Positions 27,401-36,654 of a stretch of DNA of 64,000 nt are shown piece by piece; the stretch's first letter is position 1; every line of letters starts with the position of its first letter. The position numbers and the translations under genes are program-made. This stretch comes from an uncultured Acidocella sp. Lineage in GTDB: Bacteria > Pseudomonadota > Alphaproteobacteria > Acetobacterales > Acetobacteraceae. A model generated the notes under the pieces. It was given only the letters and a program-made list of their open reading frames with translations. It had not been told where the DNA came from and made no database searches. The stretch covers positions 124,001-188,000 of the forward strand of contig NZ_CAMIIE010000001.1 of the NCBI RefSeq assembly GCF_946222605.1, read 5' to 3'.

Positions 27401-28648
27401 AGCCGCAATTGCGAAATTATCCTCACCGATGCCGGCAAGCGTGAGCGTGCCCGTTTCCGCGTGCCTTATGGTGCGCGACTCCTGGTGGATGAAGGCGCGG
27501 ATGTGGCCCGTGGTCAGAAGCTGGCCGAGTGGGATCCCTACACCCTGCCGATCATTACCGAGCGCGCCGGTATCGTCGAATATGCCGATCTCATCGAGGG
27601 CGTGACCCTGGTGGAGCGGACCGACGAAGTCACCGGCCTGACCTCCAAGGTGGTGGTGGACTATAAGCAGTCGGCTCGTGGCGCGGATCTGCGCCCCCGC
27701 CTGCTGCTGAAGGACTCCAATGGTGAGATCCTCCGTCTCGCGAACGGGACCGAAGCGCGCTACTTCCTGTCGCCTGACTCGATCCTCTCGATCGAATCCG
27801 GTGCCATGGTTGCGGCGGGTGACGTGCTGGCGCGTATTCCGCGTGAGGGTTCGAAGACTCGCGACATTACCGGTGGTCTGCCGCGCGTGGCTGAGTTGTT
27901 CGAGGCGCGGCGTCCGAAGGATCACGCGATCATCGCGGAAATCGATGGCCGGGTGGAATTCGGTAAGGATTACAAGGCGAAGCGCCGCGTCATCGTCAAG
28001 AATGACGAGACCGGTGAAGAGACCGAGTATCTGATTCCGAAGGGCAAGCACGTCTCCGTCCAGGAGGGCGACTATGTCCGCCTGGGTGACCCGCTGGTCG
28101 ATGGTCCGCGCGTGCCGCACGACATTCTGCGCGTGCTGGGCGTCGAGGCGCTGTCCGACTATCTGGTCAACGAAATCCAAGACGTCTACCGGCTGCAGGG
28201 CGTGAAGATCAACGACAAGCATATCGAGGTGATCGTTCGCCAGATGCTGCAGAAGGTCGAGATCTCCGAGCCTGGCGATACCACCTTCCTGGTGGGCGAG
28301 CTGGTGGATCGCGTGGAGTTCGAGCAGGAGAATGCCAAGCTGGCGGCGGACGAACGCCCTGCCGTGGGGCTGCCAGTGCTCCAGGGCATCACCAAGGCCA
28401 GCCTGCAGACCCAGAGCTTCATCTCGGCCGCCTCCTTCCAGGAGACGACTCGCGTCCTCACCGAGGCTGCGACCGCCGGCAAGATGGATCTGCTGTCCGG
28501 CCTGAAGGAGAACGTCATCGTCGGGCGACTGATCCCGGCCGGTACCGGCTCCGTGATGAACCGCTTGCGGGCGATCGCGGCTGGGCGGGACCGCCAGTCC
28601 GTTGGGGGGCGTTCCGGTTCGACTAAACCGGAGCTGGCGGCCGAGTAA
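24491..28648 (+). CDS. rpoC: RNA polymerase beta-prime subunit
   Basis: The 1385-residue beta-prime subunit holds the catalytic NADFDGD (about residues 459-465) that binds the active-site magnesium. The N-terminal zinc ribbon uses Cys70, Cys72, Cys85 and Cys88 (CLCGKYKRM... CEKCG), and a second cysteine group (CDTKIAVCAKCYGRD) lies near residue 880. SFISAASFQETTRVLTEAA marks the C-terminus. The ATG at 24491 gives MNDLMKIL, the usual alphaproteobacterial start; the GTG one codon earlier is unlikely. A terminator follows. Confidence 0.99.
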   Translation: MNDLMKILGNAGQTTSFDQIKIQIASPEQIRSWSYGEIKKPETINYRTFKPERDGLFCARIFGPIKDYECLCGKYKRMKFRGIICEKCGVEVTLAKVRRERMGHIELASPVAHIWFLKSLPSRIATMLDMTLKDVEKVLYFESYIVLEPGTTDLKLHQLISEDEMFNKQDEFGEDGFRAGIGAEAIKSILMGIDLAETRAEMRAELKETTSETKRKKLVKRLKLIENFLESGTHPEWMVLDVIPVIPPELRPLVPLDGGRFATSDLNDLYRRVINRNNRLKRLMELRAPDIIVRNEKRMLQESVDALFDNGRRGRAITGTNKRPLKSLSDMLKGKQGRFRQNLLGKRVDYSGRSVIVVGPELKLHQCGLPKKMALELFKPFIYAKLEKYGLATTIKAAKRMVEKERPEVWDILEEVIREHPVMLNRAPTLHRLGIQAFEPILIEGKAIQLHPLVCTAFNADFDGDQMAVHVPLSIEAQLEGRVLMMSTNNILSPANGKPIIVPSQDIVLGLYYLSLETPEFLQAKDEEASAFGTVGEIEFALTAGAIKLHDKIRARVKNMNADGEVKTSIVVTTPGRMLIGQLLPLNANLNFSVVNRMLTKKNVQDVIDLVYRHCGQKEAVIFCDRLMGLGFRHAAKAGISFGKDDMRIPDSKQDLVGKTIAEVREYEQQYQDGLITAGERYNKVVDAWSKCKDLVAGAMMKEISKQEIGRPTNSVWMMSHSGARGSAAQMSQLAGMRGLMAKPSGEIIEQPIIANFKEGLSVLDYFNSTHGARKGLADTALKTANSGYLTRRLVDVAQDCIIIEDDCGTERGLTVSAVRDGGEIVASLSERVLGRTAAEDIVDLNSNELIVARNDLIEEAHAEKIEKAGIETVKIRSVLTCDTKIAVCAKCYGRDLARGTPVNVGEAVGVIAAQSIGEPGTQLTMRTFHIGGAAQRGAEQSNVEASHDGSVVIRNRAVVTNSAGVPVVMSRNCEIILTDAGKRERARFRVPYGARLLVDEGADVARGQKLAEWDPYTLPIITERAGIVEYADLIEGVTLVERTDEVTGLTSKVVVDYKQSARGADLRPRLLLKDSNGEILRLANGTEARYFLSPDSILSIESGAMVAAGDVLARIPREGSKTRDITGGLPRVAELFEARRPKDHAIIAEIDGRVEFGKDYKAKRRVIVKNDETGEETEYLIPKGKHVSVQEGDYVRLGDPLVDGPRVPHDILRVLGVEALSDYLVNEIQDVYRLQGVKINDKHIEVIVRQMLQKVEISEPGDTTFLVGELVDRVEFEQENAKLAADERPAVGLPVLQGITKASLQTQSFISAASFQETTRVLTEAATAGKMDLLSGLKENVIVGRLIPAGTGSVMNRLRAIAAGRDRQSVGGRSGSTKPELAAE

Positions 28649-28678
28649 CGACTCGCCTTATAATATAGGCATATTGAG

Positions 28679-28702
28679 CGGCACCCTTCGGGGTGCCGTT
28701 TT
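28679..28702 (+). terminator. intrinsic terminator after rpoC
   Basis: CGGCACCC and GGGTGCCG form a perfect 8-bp stem around TTCG, followed by TTTTG. It separates the rpoBC transcript from the rpsL unit. Confidence 0.92.
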
Positions 28703-29025
28703 GATTCCGGCCTGCAGAACCTCACCGCGTAGCGATGAGCTATGAGGATTCCGGAATACAGCGTTTTTCTTGATAAAGGGCGCTATGGAATCGCTTGACT
28801 TGGGGGGGAGCGGCTTCTAAGGAGAGCGCTCTCGCGGTTCCGGTTTCCGGTCCGGGTTGTCTGTAAAAGTCTAGCGCGTGCGGCGCCGTGCAAATAAGCA
28901 CCTAGGCCGCGTGCTGGATAAGCAGTCCCGTAAGGGTGGGTTCCATACCCCCTTGCGGTGATTTCTTGTGGACAATTCGCTCCTTGCCAAGGAATCCGGG
29001 TTTTGAACACGTAGCAGGATGAGAT
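28703..29025 (+). promoter_or_regulatory. noncoding stretch upstream of rpsL: candidate promoter and leader hairpin
   Basis: This 323-base stretch holds no convincing gene. A weak promoter candidate is TTGACT (28795-28800) with TAAGGA 17 bases later; the -10 match is poor. A leader hairpin at 28928-28958 pairs CCGTAAGGG with CCCTTGCGG (one G-T wobble). Since the rpoC terminator lies just upstream, the str-S10-spc genes must have a promoter here. Confidence 0.35.
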
Positions 29026-29397
29026 ATGCCGACCATTAACCAGTTGATCGCCAAGGGCCGCGAGCCGGCAGCCAAGCGCAACAAGGTGCCGGCCCTTGAG
29101 GGCTGCCCCCAGAAGCGTGGCGTTTGCACGCGCGTCTACACGACGACCCCGAAGAAGCCGAACTCCGCGCTTCGTAAGGTTGCCAAGGTGCGCCTGACCA
29201 ACGGGTTCGAGGTGGTGAGCTACATCCCTGGCGAAGGCCATAACCTGCAGGAGCACTCTGTGGTGCTGATCCGCGGTGGCCGCGTGAAAGATCTTCCGGG
29301 CGTGCGCTACCACATTCTGCGTGGTGTTCTGGATACGCAGGGTCTGCCGAAGCGCCGCAAGCGTCGCTCGCTGTATGGCGCGAAGCGTCCGAAGTAA
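29026..29397 (+). CDS. rpsL: 30S ribosomal protein S12
   Basis: S12 (123 residues) sits at the decoding centre. The PKKPNSALRK loop keeps Lys43 and the GGRVKDLPGVRYH loop keeps Lys88, the residues found in streptomycin-sensitive ribosomes. AGGATGAG precedes the ATG. It heads the str group. Confidence 0.99.
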   Translation: MPTINQLIAKGREPAAKRNKVPALEGCPQKRGVCTRVYTTTPKKPNSALRKVAKVRLTNGFEVVSYIPGEGHNLQEHSVVLIRGGRVKDLPGVRYHILRGVLDTQGLPKRRKRRSLYGAKRPK

Positions 29398-29409
29398 GGA
29401 GAGGTTGAG

Positions 29410-29886
29410 ATGAGCCGCCGCCGCCGCGCCACGAAGCGTGAAGTTCTGCCGGACGCCAAGTTCGGTGATATCGTGATCAGCCGTTTCATGAACGTGCTGA
29501 TGTATGACGGCAAGAAGTCCGTTGCCGAAGGGATCGTGTATGGGGCCCTCGACGTGCTGAAGAAGCGCGGCGGGCCGAACGCCGACCCGGTGCGCCTGTT
29601 CCACGAGGCGCTGGACAATGTGAAGCCGGCGATCGAGGTTCGCTCCCGCCGCGTTGGCGGTGCGACCTATCAGGTCCCCGTCGAGGTTCGCGCCGAGCGT
29701 CGTCAGGCGCTGGCGATCCGCTGGATCATCGACTCTGCCCGCAAGCGCGGCGAGCACACGATGGAAGAGCGGTTGTCGAACGAGCTGCAGGATGCGGTGA
29801 ATAATCGCGGCTCTGCGGTCAAGAAGCGTGAAGACACCCATCGTATGGCCGAAGCCAACAAGGCTTTCAGCCATTATCGCTGGTAA
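29410..29886 (+). CDS. rpsG: 30S ribosomal protein S7
   Basis: S7 (158 residues) nucleates assembly of the 30S head and is the classical translational repressor of the str operon. It is recognised by MSRRRRATKREVLPDAKFGD, VRSRRVGGATYQVPVEVR and RGEHTMEERLSNELQDA. It ends 47 bases before tuf; fusA, which normally lies between them, is absent. Confidence 0.99.
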   Translation: MSRRRRATKREVLPDAKFGDIVISRFMNVLMYDGKKSVAEGIVYGALDVLKKRGGPNADPVRLFHEALDNVKPAIEVRSRRVGGATYQVPVEVRAERRQALAIRWIIDSARKRGEHTMEERLSNELQDAVNNRGSAVKKREDTHRMAEANKAFSHYRW

Positions 29887-29933
29887 TCTTCTGACCATTC
29901 CAAGTTTTTAGCCTGCACACACGGAGCAGTTTA

Positions 29934-31121
<1,188 letters not shown>

Positions 31122-31157
31122 TCAATCGGCCCCAGTATCTGAAGAGTTCGAGTTAAG

Positions 31158-31466
31158 ATGGACAACCAAAACATCCGTATTCGCCTGAAGGCGTATGACC
31201 ATCGCGTGCTGGATAACAGCACCAAGGACATCGTGAACACGGCGAAGCGCACGGGCGCGCAGGTGCGGGGGCCGATTCCTTTGCCGACCCATATCGAACG
31301 GTTCACTGTGAACCGTTCCCCCCACGTCGATAAGAAGAGCCGCGAGCAGTTCGAGATTCGGACGCACCGGCGCTTGCTGGATATCGTTGACCCGACCCCG
31401 CAGACCGTGGACGCGCTGATGAAGCTCGACCTGGCCGCCGGCGTCGAAGTCGAAATTAAGATCTAA
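31158..31466 (+). CDS. rpsJ: 30S ribosomal protein S10
   Basis: S10 (102 residues), also NusE, acts in the 30S head and in transcription antitermination. It shows IRIRLKAYDHRVLD and GPIPLPTHIERFTVNRSPHVDKKSRE. It opens the S10 group and lies only 36 bases after tuf, so the str and S10 operons are probably cotranscribed. Confidence 0.98.
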   Translation: MDNQNIRIRLKAYDHRVLDNSTKDIVNTAKRTGAQVRGPIPLPTHIERFTVNRSPHVDKKSREQFEIRTHRRLLDIVDPTPQTVDALMKLDLAAGVEVEIKI

Positions 31467-31480
31467 GCTTAGGTGGTATT

Positions 31481-32155
31481 ATGCGTACCGGTGTGATCGC
31501 AAAAAAGCTGGGGATGACCCGGCTGTTCAAGGAAGACGGCACGCATGTGCCGGTCACGGTTCTGCATCTCGATGAGGTGCGGGTTGTGGCGGCGCGTAAC
31601 GTTGAGACTGATGGCTACAGCGCGGTTCAGCTCGGCATTGGCAAGGCCAAGGCCAAGAATGTGAGCAAGGCGCAGAAGGGCCACTTCGCCAAGGCGAAGG
31701 TTGAGCCGGCGCAGAAGCTGGTCGAGTTTCGCGTGGCTGACGATGCCGCGCTGGAGCCTGGCGCTGTGTTGTCCGCTGCTCACTTCACCGTTGGTCAGTT
31801 CGTCGACGTTGCCGGTATCACCAAGGGTAAGGGCTTTGCCGGTGGTATGAAGCGCTGGAACTTCCGCGGTCTTGAGGCGTCTCACGGCGTTTCGATCAGC
31901 CATCGTTCCTTGGGCTCGACCGGTAACCGTCAGGATCCCGGCAAGACCTTCAAGAACAAGAAGATGGCCGGTCACCTCGGCCAGGAGCGCGTCACCACCC
32001 TGAACCTGAAGGTCGAAGGTGTGGATGTCGAGCGTAATCTCGTTTTGCTGCATGGCGCGGTGCCTGGTTCCAAGGGCGGCTACGTGATGGTGCGCGATGC
32101 GGTGAAGAAGGCGCGTCCCGAGGATGCCGCCTATCCCGCCGGTCTGAAGGGCTGA
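31481..32155 (+). CDS. rplC: 50S ribosomal protein L3
   Basis: L3 (224 residues) reaches with its loop towards the peptidyl transferase centre. The family signature is GKGFAGGMKRWNFRG, with HRSLGSTGNRQDPGKTFKNKKMAGHLG in the central extension. It is about 15 residues longer than E. coli L3, at the C-terminus. Confidence 0.98.
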   Translation: MRTGVIAKKLGMTRLFKEDGTHVPVTVLHLDEVRVVAARNVETDGYSAVQLGIGKAKAKNVSKAQKGHFAKAKVEPAQKLVEFRVADDAALEPGAVLSAAHFTVGQFVDVAGITKGKGFAGGMKRWNFRGLEASHGVSISHRSLGSTGNRQDPGKTFKNKKMAGHLGQERVTTLNLKVEGVDVERNLVLLHGAVPGSKGGYVMVRDAVKKARPEDAAYPAGLKG

Positions 32156-32159
32156 GTCA

Positions 32160-32774
32160 ATGAAGCTTGATGTTGTTGATTTTGATGCGAAGGCCGCTGG
32201 CAGCGTTGAGCTGCCGGATGAGCTGTTCGCTGCTGAGCCCCGCGTGGACATCATTGCCCGCGTGATCCACTGGCAGCTGGCCAAGCGCCGCGCCGGCACC
32301 CACAAGGTGAAGGGCATGGGCGAGGTTTCCGGCACGACCCGCAAGCCGTATAAGCAGAAGGGCACGGGTAACGCCCGTCAGGGCTCTCTGCGTGCGCCGC
32401 AGTTCCGTACCGGTGGCGCTGTCCATGGTCCGGTTGTGCGCGACCATGGCTACTCGCTGAACAAGAAAGTTCGGCGTCTGGGTCTGATCTCCGCTCTCTC
32501 CGCCAAGGCGGCCGAAGGCAAGCTGGTGGTGCTTGATGGTGTTGCCGCTCTGGAGAAGACCAAGGACGTTGCCGCCAAGGTTGCGAATTTTGGTTGGAAG
32601 TCCGCGCTGATCGTGGACGCCGCCGTTGAAGAGAAGTTTGGCCGCGCCTCCCGCAACGTGAAGGGGCTGGATGTGCTGCCGGTCGTCGGCGCGAATGTCT
32701 ATGACATTATGCAGCATGACGTTCTGGTGGTCACCAAGGCCGCTGTCGAGGGTTTGAAGGAGCGCCTGGCATGA
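32160..32774 (+). CDS. rplD: 50S ribosomal protein L4
   Basis: L4 (204 residues) lines the exit tunnel; in E. coli it represses the S10 operon. The tunnel loop KPYKQKGTGNARQGS and the RAPQFRTGGAVHGP segment are present. It overlaps rplW by four bases. Confidence 0.98.
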   Translation: MKLDVVDFDAKAAGSVELPDELFAAEPRVDIIARVIHWQLAKRRAGTHKVKGMGEVSGTTRKPYKQKGTGNARQGSLRAPQFRTGGAVHGPVVRDHGYSLNKKVRRLGLISALSAKAAEGKLVVLDGVAALEKTKDVAAKVANFGWKSALIVDAAVEEKFGRASRNVKGLDVLPVVGANVYDIMQHDVLVVTKAAVEGLKERLA

Positions 32775-33085
32775 CCGGCACTGTGAAAATTTCCGACGAG
32801 CGCATGTACGAGATCGTGCGTGCGCCCCACATCACCGAGAAGGCGACGCTGCTTTCCGAGAAGAACCAGTTTGTCTTCAAGGTTGCGGCGGATGCGACCA
32901 AGCCTGAAATTAAGGCTGCGGTCGAAGCGCTGTTCAAGGTGAAGGTGACCAACGTCAACACGCTGATCACCAAGGGCAAGACCAAGCGGTTCAAGGGCCG
33001 TCCGGGTCAGCGCTCTGATGTGAAGAAGGCGTTCGTGACTCTTGCCGAGGGTGAGAGCATCGATTTCACCACCGGTCTCGCCTGA
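32771..33085 (+). CDS. rplW: 50S ribosomal protein L23
   Basis: L23 (104 residues) borders the tunnel exit and docks trigger factor and SRP. It shows IVRAPHITEKATLLSEKNQFVF and TLITKGKTKRFKGRPGQRSDVKKAFV. The start overlaps the rplD stop (ATGA). Confidence 0.97.
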   Translation: MTGTVKISDERMYEIVRAPHITEKATLLSEKNQFVFKVAADATKPEIKAAVEALFKVKVTNVNTLITKGKTKRFKGRPGQRSDVKKAFVTLAEGESIDFTTGLA

Positions 33086-33097
33086 GGTTTTTGAACA

Positions 33098-33931
33098 ATG
33101 GCATTGAAGCATTTTAATCCGGTCACGGCGAGCCTGCGCGGCACGGTGCTGATCGACCGCAGCGAGCTGTGGAAGGGCAAGCCCGTGAAGGGGCTGACCG
33201 AAGGTCAGCACTCCACCGGTGGCCGTAACAACCATGGCCGCATCACCAGCCGTTTCCGCGGCGGTGGACATAAGCAGTCTTATCGTATTGTGGACTTCAA
33301 GCGCCGCAAGTTCGATGTGGCCGCGACTGTCGAGCGTCTGGAATATGACCCGAACCGCACCGCCTTCATCGCGCTGATCAAGTATGAAGACGGCGAGCTG
33401 GCTTACATCCTGGCGCCGCAGCGTCTTAAGGTCGGTGACAATGTCGTCGCCGGCGCGCGCGCTGATATCAAGCCGGGCAATGCGATGCCGCTCTCCGCGA
33501 TGCCGGTGGGGACGATCATCCACAATATCGAGCTCAAGGTCGGCGCCGGCGGCAAGCTGGTTCGTTCGGCTGGTACCTTCGCGCAGTTGGTCGGTAAGGA
33601 CCAGGGCTACGCGCAGATCAAGCTGGGTTCCGGCGAGTTGCGTATCGTCCGCGCCGAGTGCATGGCGACCGTGGGTGCGGTGTCCAACGCTGACCATTCC
33701 AACCAGCAGATCGGCAAGGCCGGTCGCTCGCGTTGGCTGGGCCGCAAGCCGCATAACCGCGGTGTGGTCATGAACCCGGTCGATCACCCGCACGGTGGTG
33801 GTGAAGGCCGTACCTCTGGTGGCCGTCATCCGGTTACCCCGTGGGGCAAGCCGACCAAGGGTTACAAGACGCGCTCCAACAAGCGCACCGACAATCTCAT
33901 CATCCGCCGGGCGAAGGGCGGGAAGGGCTAA
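33098..33931 (+). CDS. rplB: 50S ribosomal protein L2
   Basis: L2 (277 residues) supports subunit association and peptidyl transfer. It carries GRNNHGRITSRFRGGGHKQ near residue 45 and the active-site loop VVMNPVDHPHGGGEGRTSGGRHPVTPWG, with the conserved His near residue 230. Confidence 0.99.
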   Translation: MALKHFNPVTASLRGTVLIDRSELWKGKPVKGLTEGQHSTGGRNNHGRITSRFRGGGHKQSYRIVDFKRRKFDVAATVERLEYDPNRTAFIALIKYEDGELAYILAPQRLKVGDNVVAGARADIKPGNAMPLSAMPVGTIIHNIELKVGAGGKLVRSAGTFAQLVGKDQGYAQIKLGSGELRIVRAECMATVGAVSNADHSNQQIGKAGRSRWLGRKPHNRGVVMNPVDHPHGGGEGRTSGGRHPVTPWGKPTKGYKTRSNKRTDNLIIRRAKGGKG

Positions 33932-33934
33932 GCG

Positions 33935-34213
33935 ATGTCACGTTCTGTTTGGAAAGGTCCGTTCGTCGACGGATACCTCCTTGGCAAGGCCGAGGCGTCC
34001 CGCGCCTCCGGCCGCAACGAGATCATCAAGATCTGGTCGCGCCGTTCCACCATTCTGCCGCAGTTTGTCGGCCTGACCTTCGGTGTCTATAACGGGCGGA
34101 AATTCTTGCCCGTGCAGGTCACCGAGAACATGGTCGGCCACAAGTTCGGTGAGTTCTCCCCCACGCGCACCTTCCCGGGGCACGCGGCGGATAAGAAAGC
34201 GAAGCGGGGCTAA
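33935..34213 (+). CDS. rpsS: 30S ribosomal protein S19
   Basis: S19 (92 residues) is in the 30S head and contacts the A-site finger. RSVWKGPFVDGYLL, WSRRSTILPQFVG and VTENMVGHKFGEFSPTRTF identify it. Gaps to rplB and rplV are three and two bases. Confidence 0.98.
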   Translation: MSRSVWKGPFVDGYLLGKAEASRASGRNEIIKIWSRRSTILPQFVGLTFGVYNGRKFLPVQVTENMVGHKFGEFSPTRTFPGHAADKKAKRG

Positions 34214-34215
34214 TC

Positions 34216-34674
34216 ATGAGCAAACCCAAAGCAGTGCGCTCGCTGGCCGACAATCAGGCCGAGGCGATTGCCCGCAACATCCGCGTTAGCCCACGCAAGC
34301 TGAACCTGGTTGCGGCCTCCATCCGCAACCTGCCGGCTCAGCGCGCTCTGGCCGACCTGACCTTCTCCAAGCGTCGCATCGCCAAGGCGGTGAAGAAGCT
34401 GCTGGAGAGCGCCATCGCTAATGCCGAGAACAACCACCAGCTGGACGTGGACAAGCTGTTCGTGTCCACCGCCGAGGTTGGCCGTGGCATCGTGATGCGT
34501 CGCTTCCATGCGCGTGGCCGTGGCCGTTCCGCGATGGTCGAGAAATGGTTCAGCCATCTGAAGATCGTTGTTGAGGAGCGTGAGGCGGCCGAGAAGGCCA
34601 GCCGCGACGCCCGCCCGGGCTTCGGCAAGAAGGCCGCCAAGTCCGCTGAGAAATCCGCTGGGGAGGCCGCGTAA
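34216..34674 (+). CDS. rplV: 50S ribosomal protein L22
   Basis: L22 lines the exit tunnel with its beta-hairpin (STAEVGRGIVMRRFHARGRGRSAMVEKW). The protein has 152 residues, about 40 more than E. coli L22; the extra part is a basic, Ala/Lys-rich C-terminal tail (PGFGKKAAKSAEKSAGEAA). Confidence 0.98.
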   Translation: MSKPKAVRSLADNQAEAIARNIRVSPRKLNLVAASIRNLPAQRALADLTFSKRRIAKAVKKLLESAIANAENNHQLDVDKLFVSTAEVGRGIVMRRFHARGRGRSAMVEKWFSHLKIVVEEREAAEKASRDARPGFGKKAAKSAEKSAGEAA

Positions 34675-34675
34675 T

Positions 34676-35353
34676 ATGGGTCACAAGATTAATCCGATCG
34701 GCCTGCGCCTCGGCATCACCCGCACCTGGGACAGCCGCTGGTACGCCGACAAGGACTACGCCAAGCTGCTGCATGACGATCTGAAGCTGCGCAGCCATCT
34801 GCGTGGCAAGCTGCAGCAGGCGGGCGTGTCCCGCGTGGTGATCGAGCGCCCGGCCAAGAAGCCGCGCGTGACCATCTATGCCGCGCGTCCCGGTGTTGTC
34901 ATCGGCAAGAAGGGCCAGGACATTGACAGCCTCCGCAAGGAACTGTCCGGCATGGCGAAGACCGATGTCGCGCTGAACATCATGGAAATCCGCAAGCCGG
35001 AGATCGATGCGACGCTGGTGGCTGAGAACATCGCCCAGCAGCTCGAGCGCCGCGTAGCTTTCCGCCGCGCCATGAAGCGCGCTGTGCAGTCCGCGATGCG
35101 TCTGGGCGCTCAGGGCATCAAGATCACCTGCTCCGGCCGTCTCGGCGGCGCTGAGATCGCCCGCGTTGAGTGGTACCGTGAAGGCCGTGTGCCGCTGCAT
35201 ACGCTGCGCGCCGATCTGGATTACGGCACCGCCACGGCGATGACCACCTACGGCACCTGCGGCGTTAAGGTTTGGATCTTCAAGGGTGAGATCCTGGTTC
35301 AGGATCCGCTCGCGCAGGACAAGCGCGCGGCCGAACAGGCCCCGCAGCGCTAA
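34676..35353 (+). CDS. rpsC: 30S ribosomal protein S3
   Basis: S3 (225 residues) guards the mRNA entry site. The N-terminus MGHKINPIGLRLGITRTWDS, the KH domain with GVVIGKKGQDIDSLRKEL, and the C-domain GRLGGAEIARVEWYREGRVPLHTL are clear. The ATG at 34676 follows GGGGAGG one base after rplV; a longer in-frame reading inside rplV is a shadow. Confidence 0.98.
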   Translation: MGHKINPIGLRLGITRTWDSRWYADKDYAKLLHDDLKLRSHLRGKLQQAGVSRVVIERPAKKPRVTIYAARPGVVIGKKGQDIDSLRKELSGMAKTDVALNIMEIRKPEIDATLVAENIAQQLERRVAFRRAMKRAVQSAMRLGAQGIKITCSGRLGGAEIARVEWYREGRVPLHTLRADLDYGTATAMTTYGTCGVKVWIFKGEILVQDPLAQDKRAAEQAPQR

Positions 35354-35368
35354 GAGGAATTTGAAGCC

Positions 35369-35785
35369 ATGATGTCTCCTAAGCGTACCAAGTTCCGCAA
35401 GGCGCACAAAGGCCGCATCCACGGCAACGCCAAGGGCAACACGCAGCTGAATTTCGGCGCGTTTGGCCTGAAGGCGCTGGAGCCCGAGCGTATTACGGCC
35501 CGTCAGATCGAAGCCGCCCGTCGTGCCATCACCCGCTCCATGAAGCGTGCTGGCCGTGTGTGGATTCGCATCTTCCCGGACCTGCCGGTCTCCACCAAGC
35601 CGGCCGAAGTGCGTATGGGCTCCGGTAAGGGTAGCCCGGAATACTGGGTCGCGCGCGTTCAGCCCGGCCGTATTGTGTTTGAGATTGACGGTGTGCCCGA
35701 GCAGCTGGCTCGTGAAGCCCTGTCGCTGGGTGCCGCGAAGCTGCCGATCCGCACCAAGTTCGTCACCCGTATCGGCGAGGCGTAA
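35369..35785 (+). CDS. rplP: 50S ribosomal protein L16
   Basis: L16 (138 residues) positions A-site tRNA. It begins MMSPKRTKFRKAHKGRIHG, the second residue being Met where Leu is usual, and contains RRAITRSMKRAGRVWIRIFPD and PEYWVARVQPGRIVFE. Confidence 0.98.
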   Translation: MMSPKRTKFRKAHKGRIHGNAKGNTQLNFGAFGLKALEPERITARQIEAARRAITRSMKRAGRVWIRIFPDLPVSTKPAEVRMGSGKGSPEYWVARVQPGRIVFEIDGVPEQLAREALSLGAAKLPIRTKFVTRIGEA

Positions 35786-35790
35786 GAGTT

Positions 35791-35997
35791 ATGACCACTG
35801 CATCTGACATTCGGGCCAAGTCCCCGGACGAGCTGAAGGCGCTGTTGGTGGATCTGCGCAAGGAGCAGTTCAATCTGCGTTTCCAGCGCGCCACCGGGCA
35901 GCAGGAAAACACCAGCCGCGTGCGCACCGTGCGCCGCGACATCGCGCGCGTTAAGACGATTCTCGCGGAACGCGCCCGCACCGCCGAGAAGGGTTAA
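35791..35997 (+). CDS. rpmC: 50S ribosomal protein L29
   Basis: L29 (68 residues) is a helical hairpin near the tunnel exit. KSPDELKALLVDLRKEQFNLRFQ and TSRVRTVRRDIARVKTIL match the family. Confidence 0.96.
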   Translation: MTTASDIRAKSPDELKALLVDLRKEQFNLRFQRATGQQENTSRVRTVRRDIARVKTILAERARTAEKG

Positions 35998-36006
35998 GAG
36001 GGTACC

Positions 36007-36270
36007 ATGCCGAAACGTGTTCTGACCGGGCGGGTCGTGAGCGACAAGATGGACAAGACGATTACCGTGCTTGTCGAGCGCCGCATCATGCATCCGCTGT
36101 ATAAGAAATTCATCCGTCGCTCCAAGAAGTATGCGGCGCATGACGAGAACAATGTCTGCGTGGAAGGTGACCTGGTTCGCATTGAAGAATGCGCGCCGAT
36201 CAGCCGTCGCAAGACCTGGGTGGTGACCGAGCGTAATGGCGCGGCGCTGTCCGAAACGCCGGCTGGCTGA
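36007..36270 (+). CDS. rpsQ: 30S ribosomal protein S17
   Basis: S17 (87 residues) is an OB-fold primary binder of 16S rRNA. MPKRVLTGRVVSDKMDKTIT, HPLYKKFIRRSKKYAAHDE and ECAPISRRKTWVV are diagnostic. Confidence 0.98.
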   Translation: MPKRVLTGRVVSDKMDKTITVLVERRIMHPLYKKFIRRSKKYAAHDENNVCVEGDLVRIEECAPISRRKTWVVTERNGAALSETPAG

Positions 36271-36283
36271 GAGGATTTGAGAC

Positions 36284-36652
36284 ATGATTATCGTTGAATC
36301 CAATCTCGATGTTGCCGACAACTCTGGCGCCAAGCGCGTGCAGTGCATCAAGGTGCTCGGCGGCTCCAAGCGCAAGACCGCGTCTGTTGGCGATGTGATC
36401 GTGGTGTCCGTCAAGGACGCGATCCCCCGCGGCAAGGTGAAGAAGGGTGACGTGCATCAGGCCGTCGTCGTTCGCACCGCCTTCCCCGTGCGGCGCGCCG
36501 ATGGCAGCGTCATCCGCTTCGACCGCAACGCGGCCGTGTTGCTGAACAAGCAGCAGGAGCCGATCGGCACCCGTATCTTTGGGCCGGTGGTTCGTGAGCT
36601 GCGCGCCAAGAAGTTCATGAAGATTATCAGCCTGGCGCCGGAGGTGCTGTAA
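36284..36652 (+). CDS. rplN: 50S ribosomal protein L14
   Basis: L14 (122 residues) forms intersubunit bridges. ESNLDVADNSGAKRVQCIKV, SVKDAIPRGKVKKGDVHQAVVV and GTRIFGPVVRELR identify it. Confidence 0.99.
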   Translation: MIIVESNLDVADNSGAKRVQCIKVLGGSKRKTASVGDVIVVSVKDAIPRGKVKKGDVHQAVVVRTAFPVRRADGSVIRFDRNAAVLLNKQQEPIGTRIFGPVVRELRAKKFMKIISLAPEVL

Positions 36653-36654
36653 TT

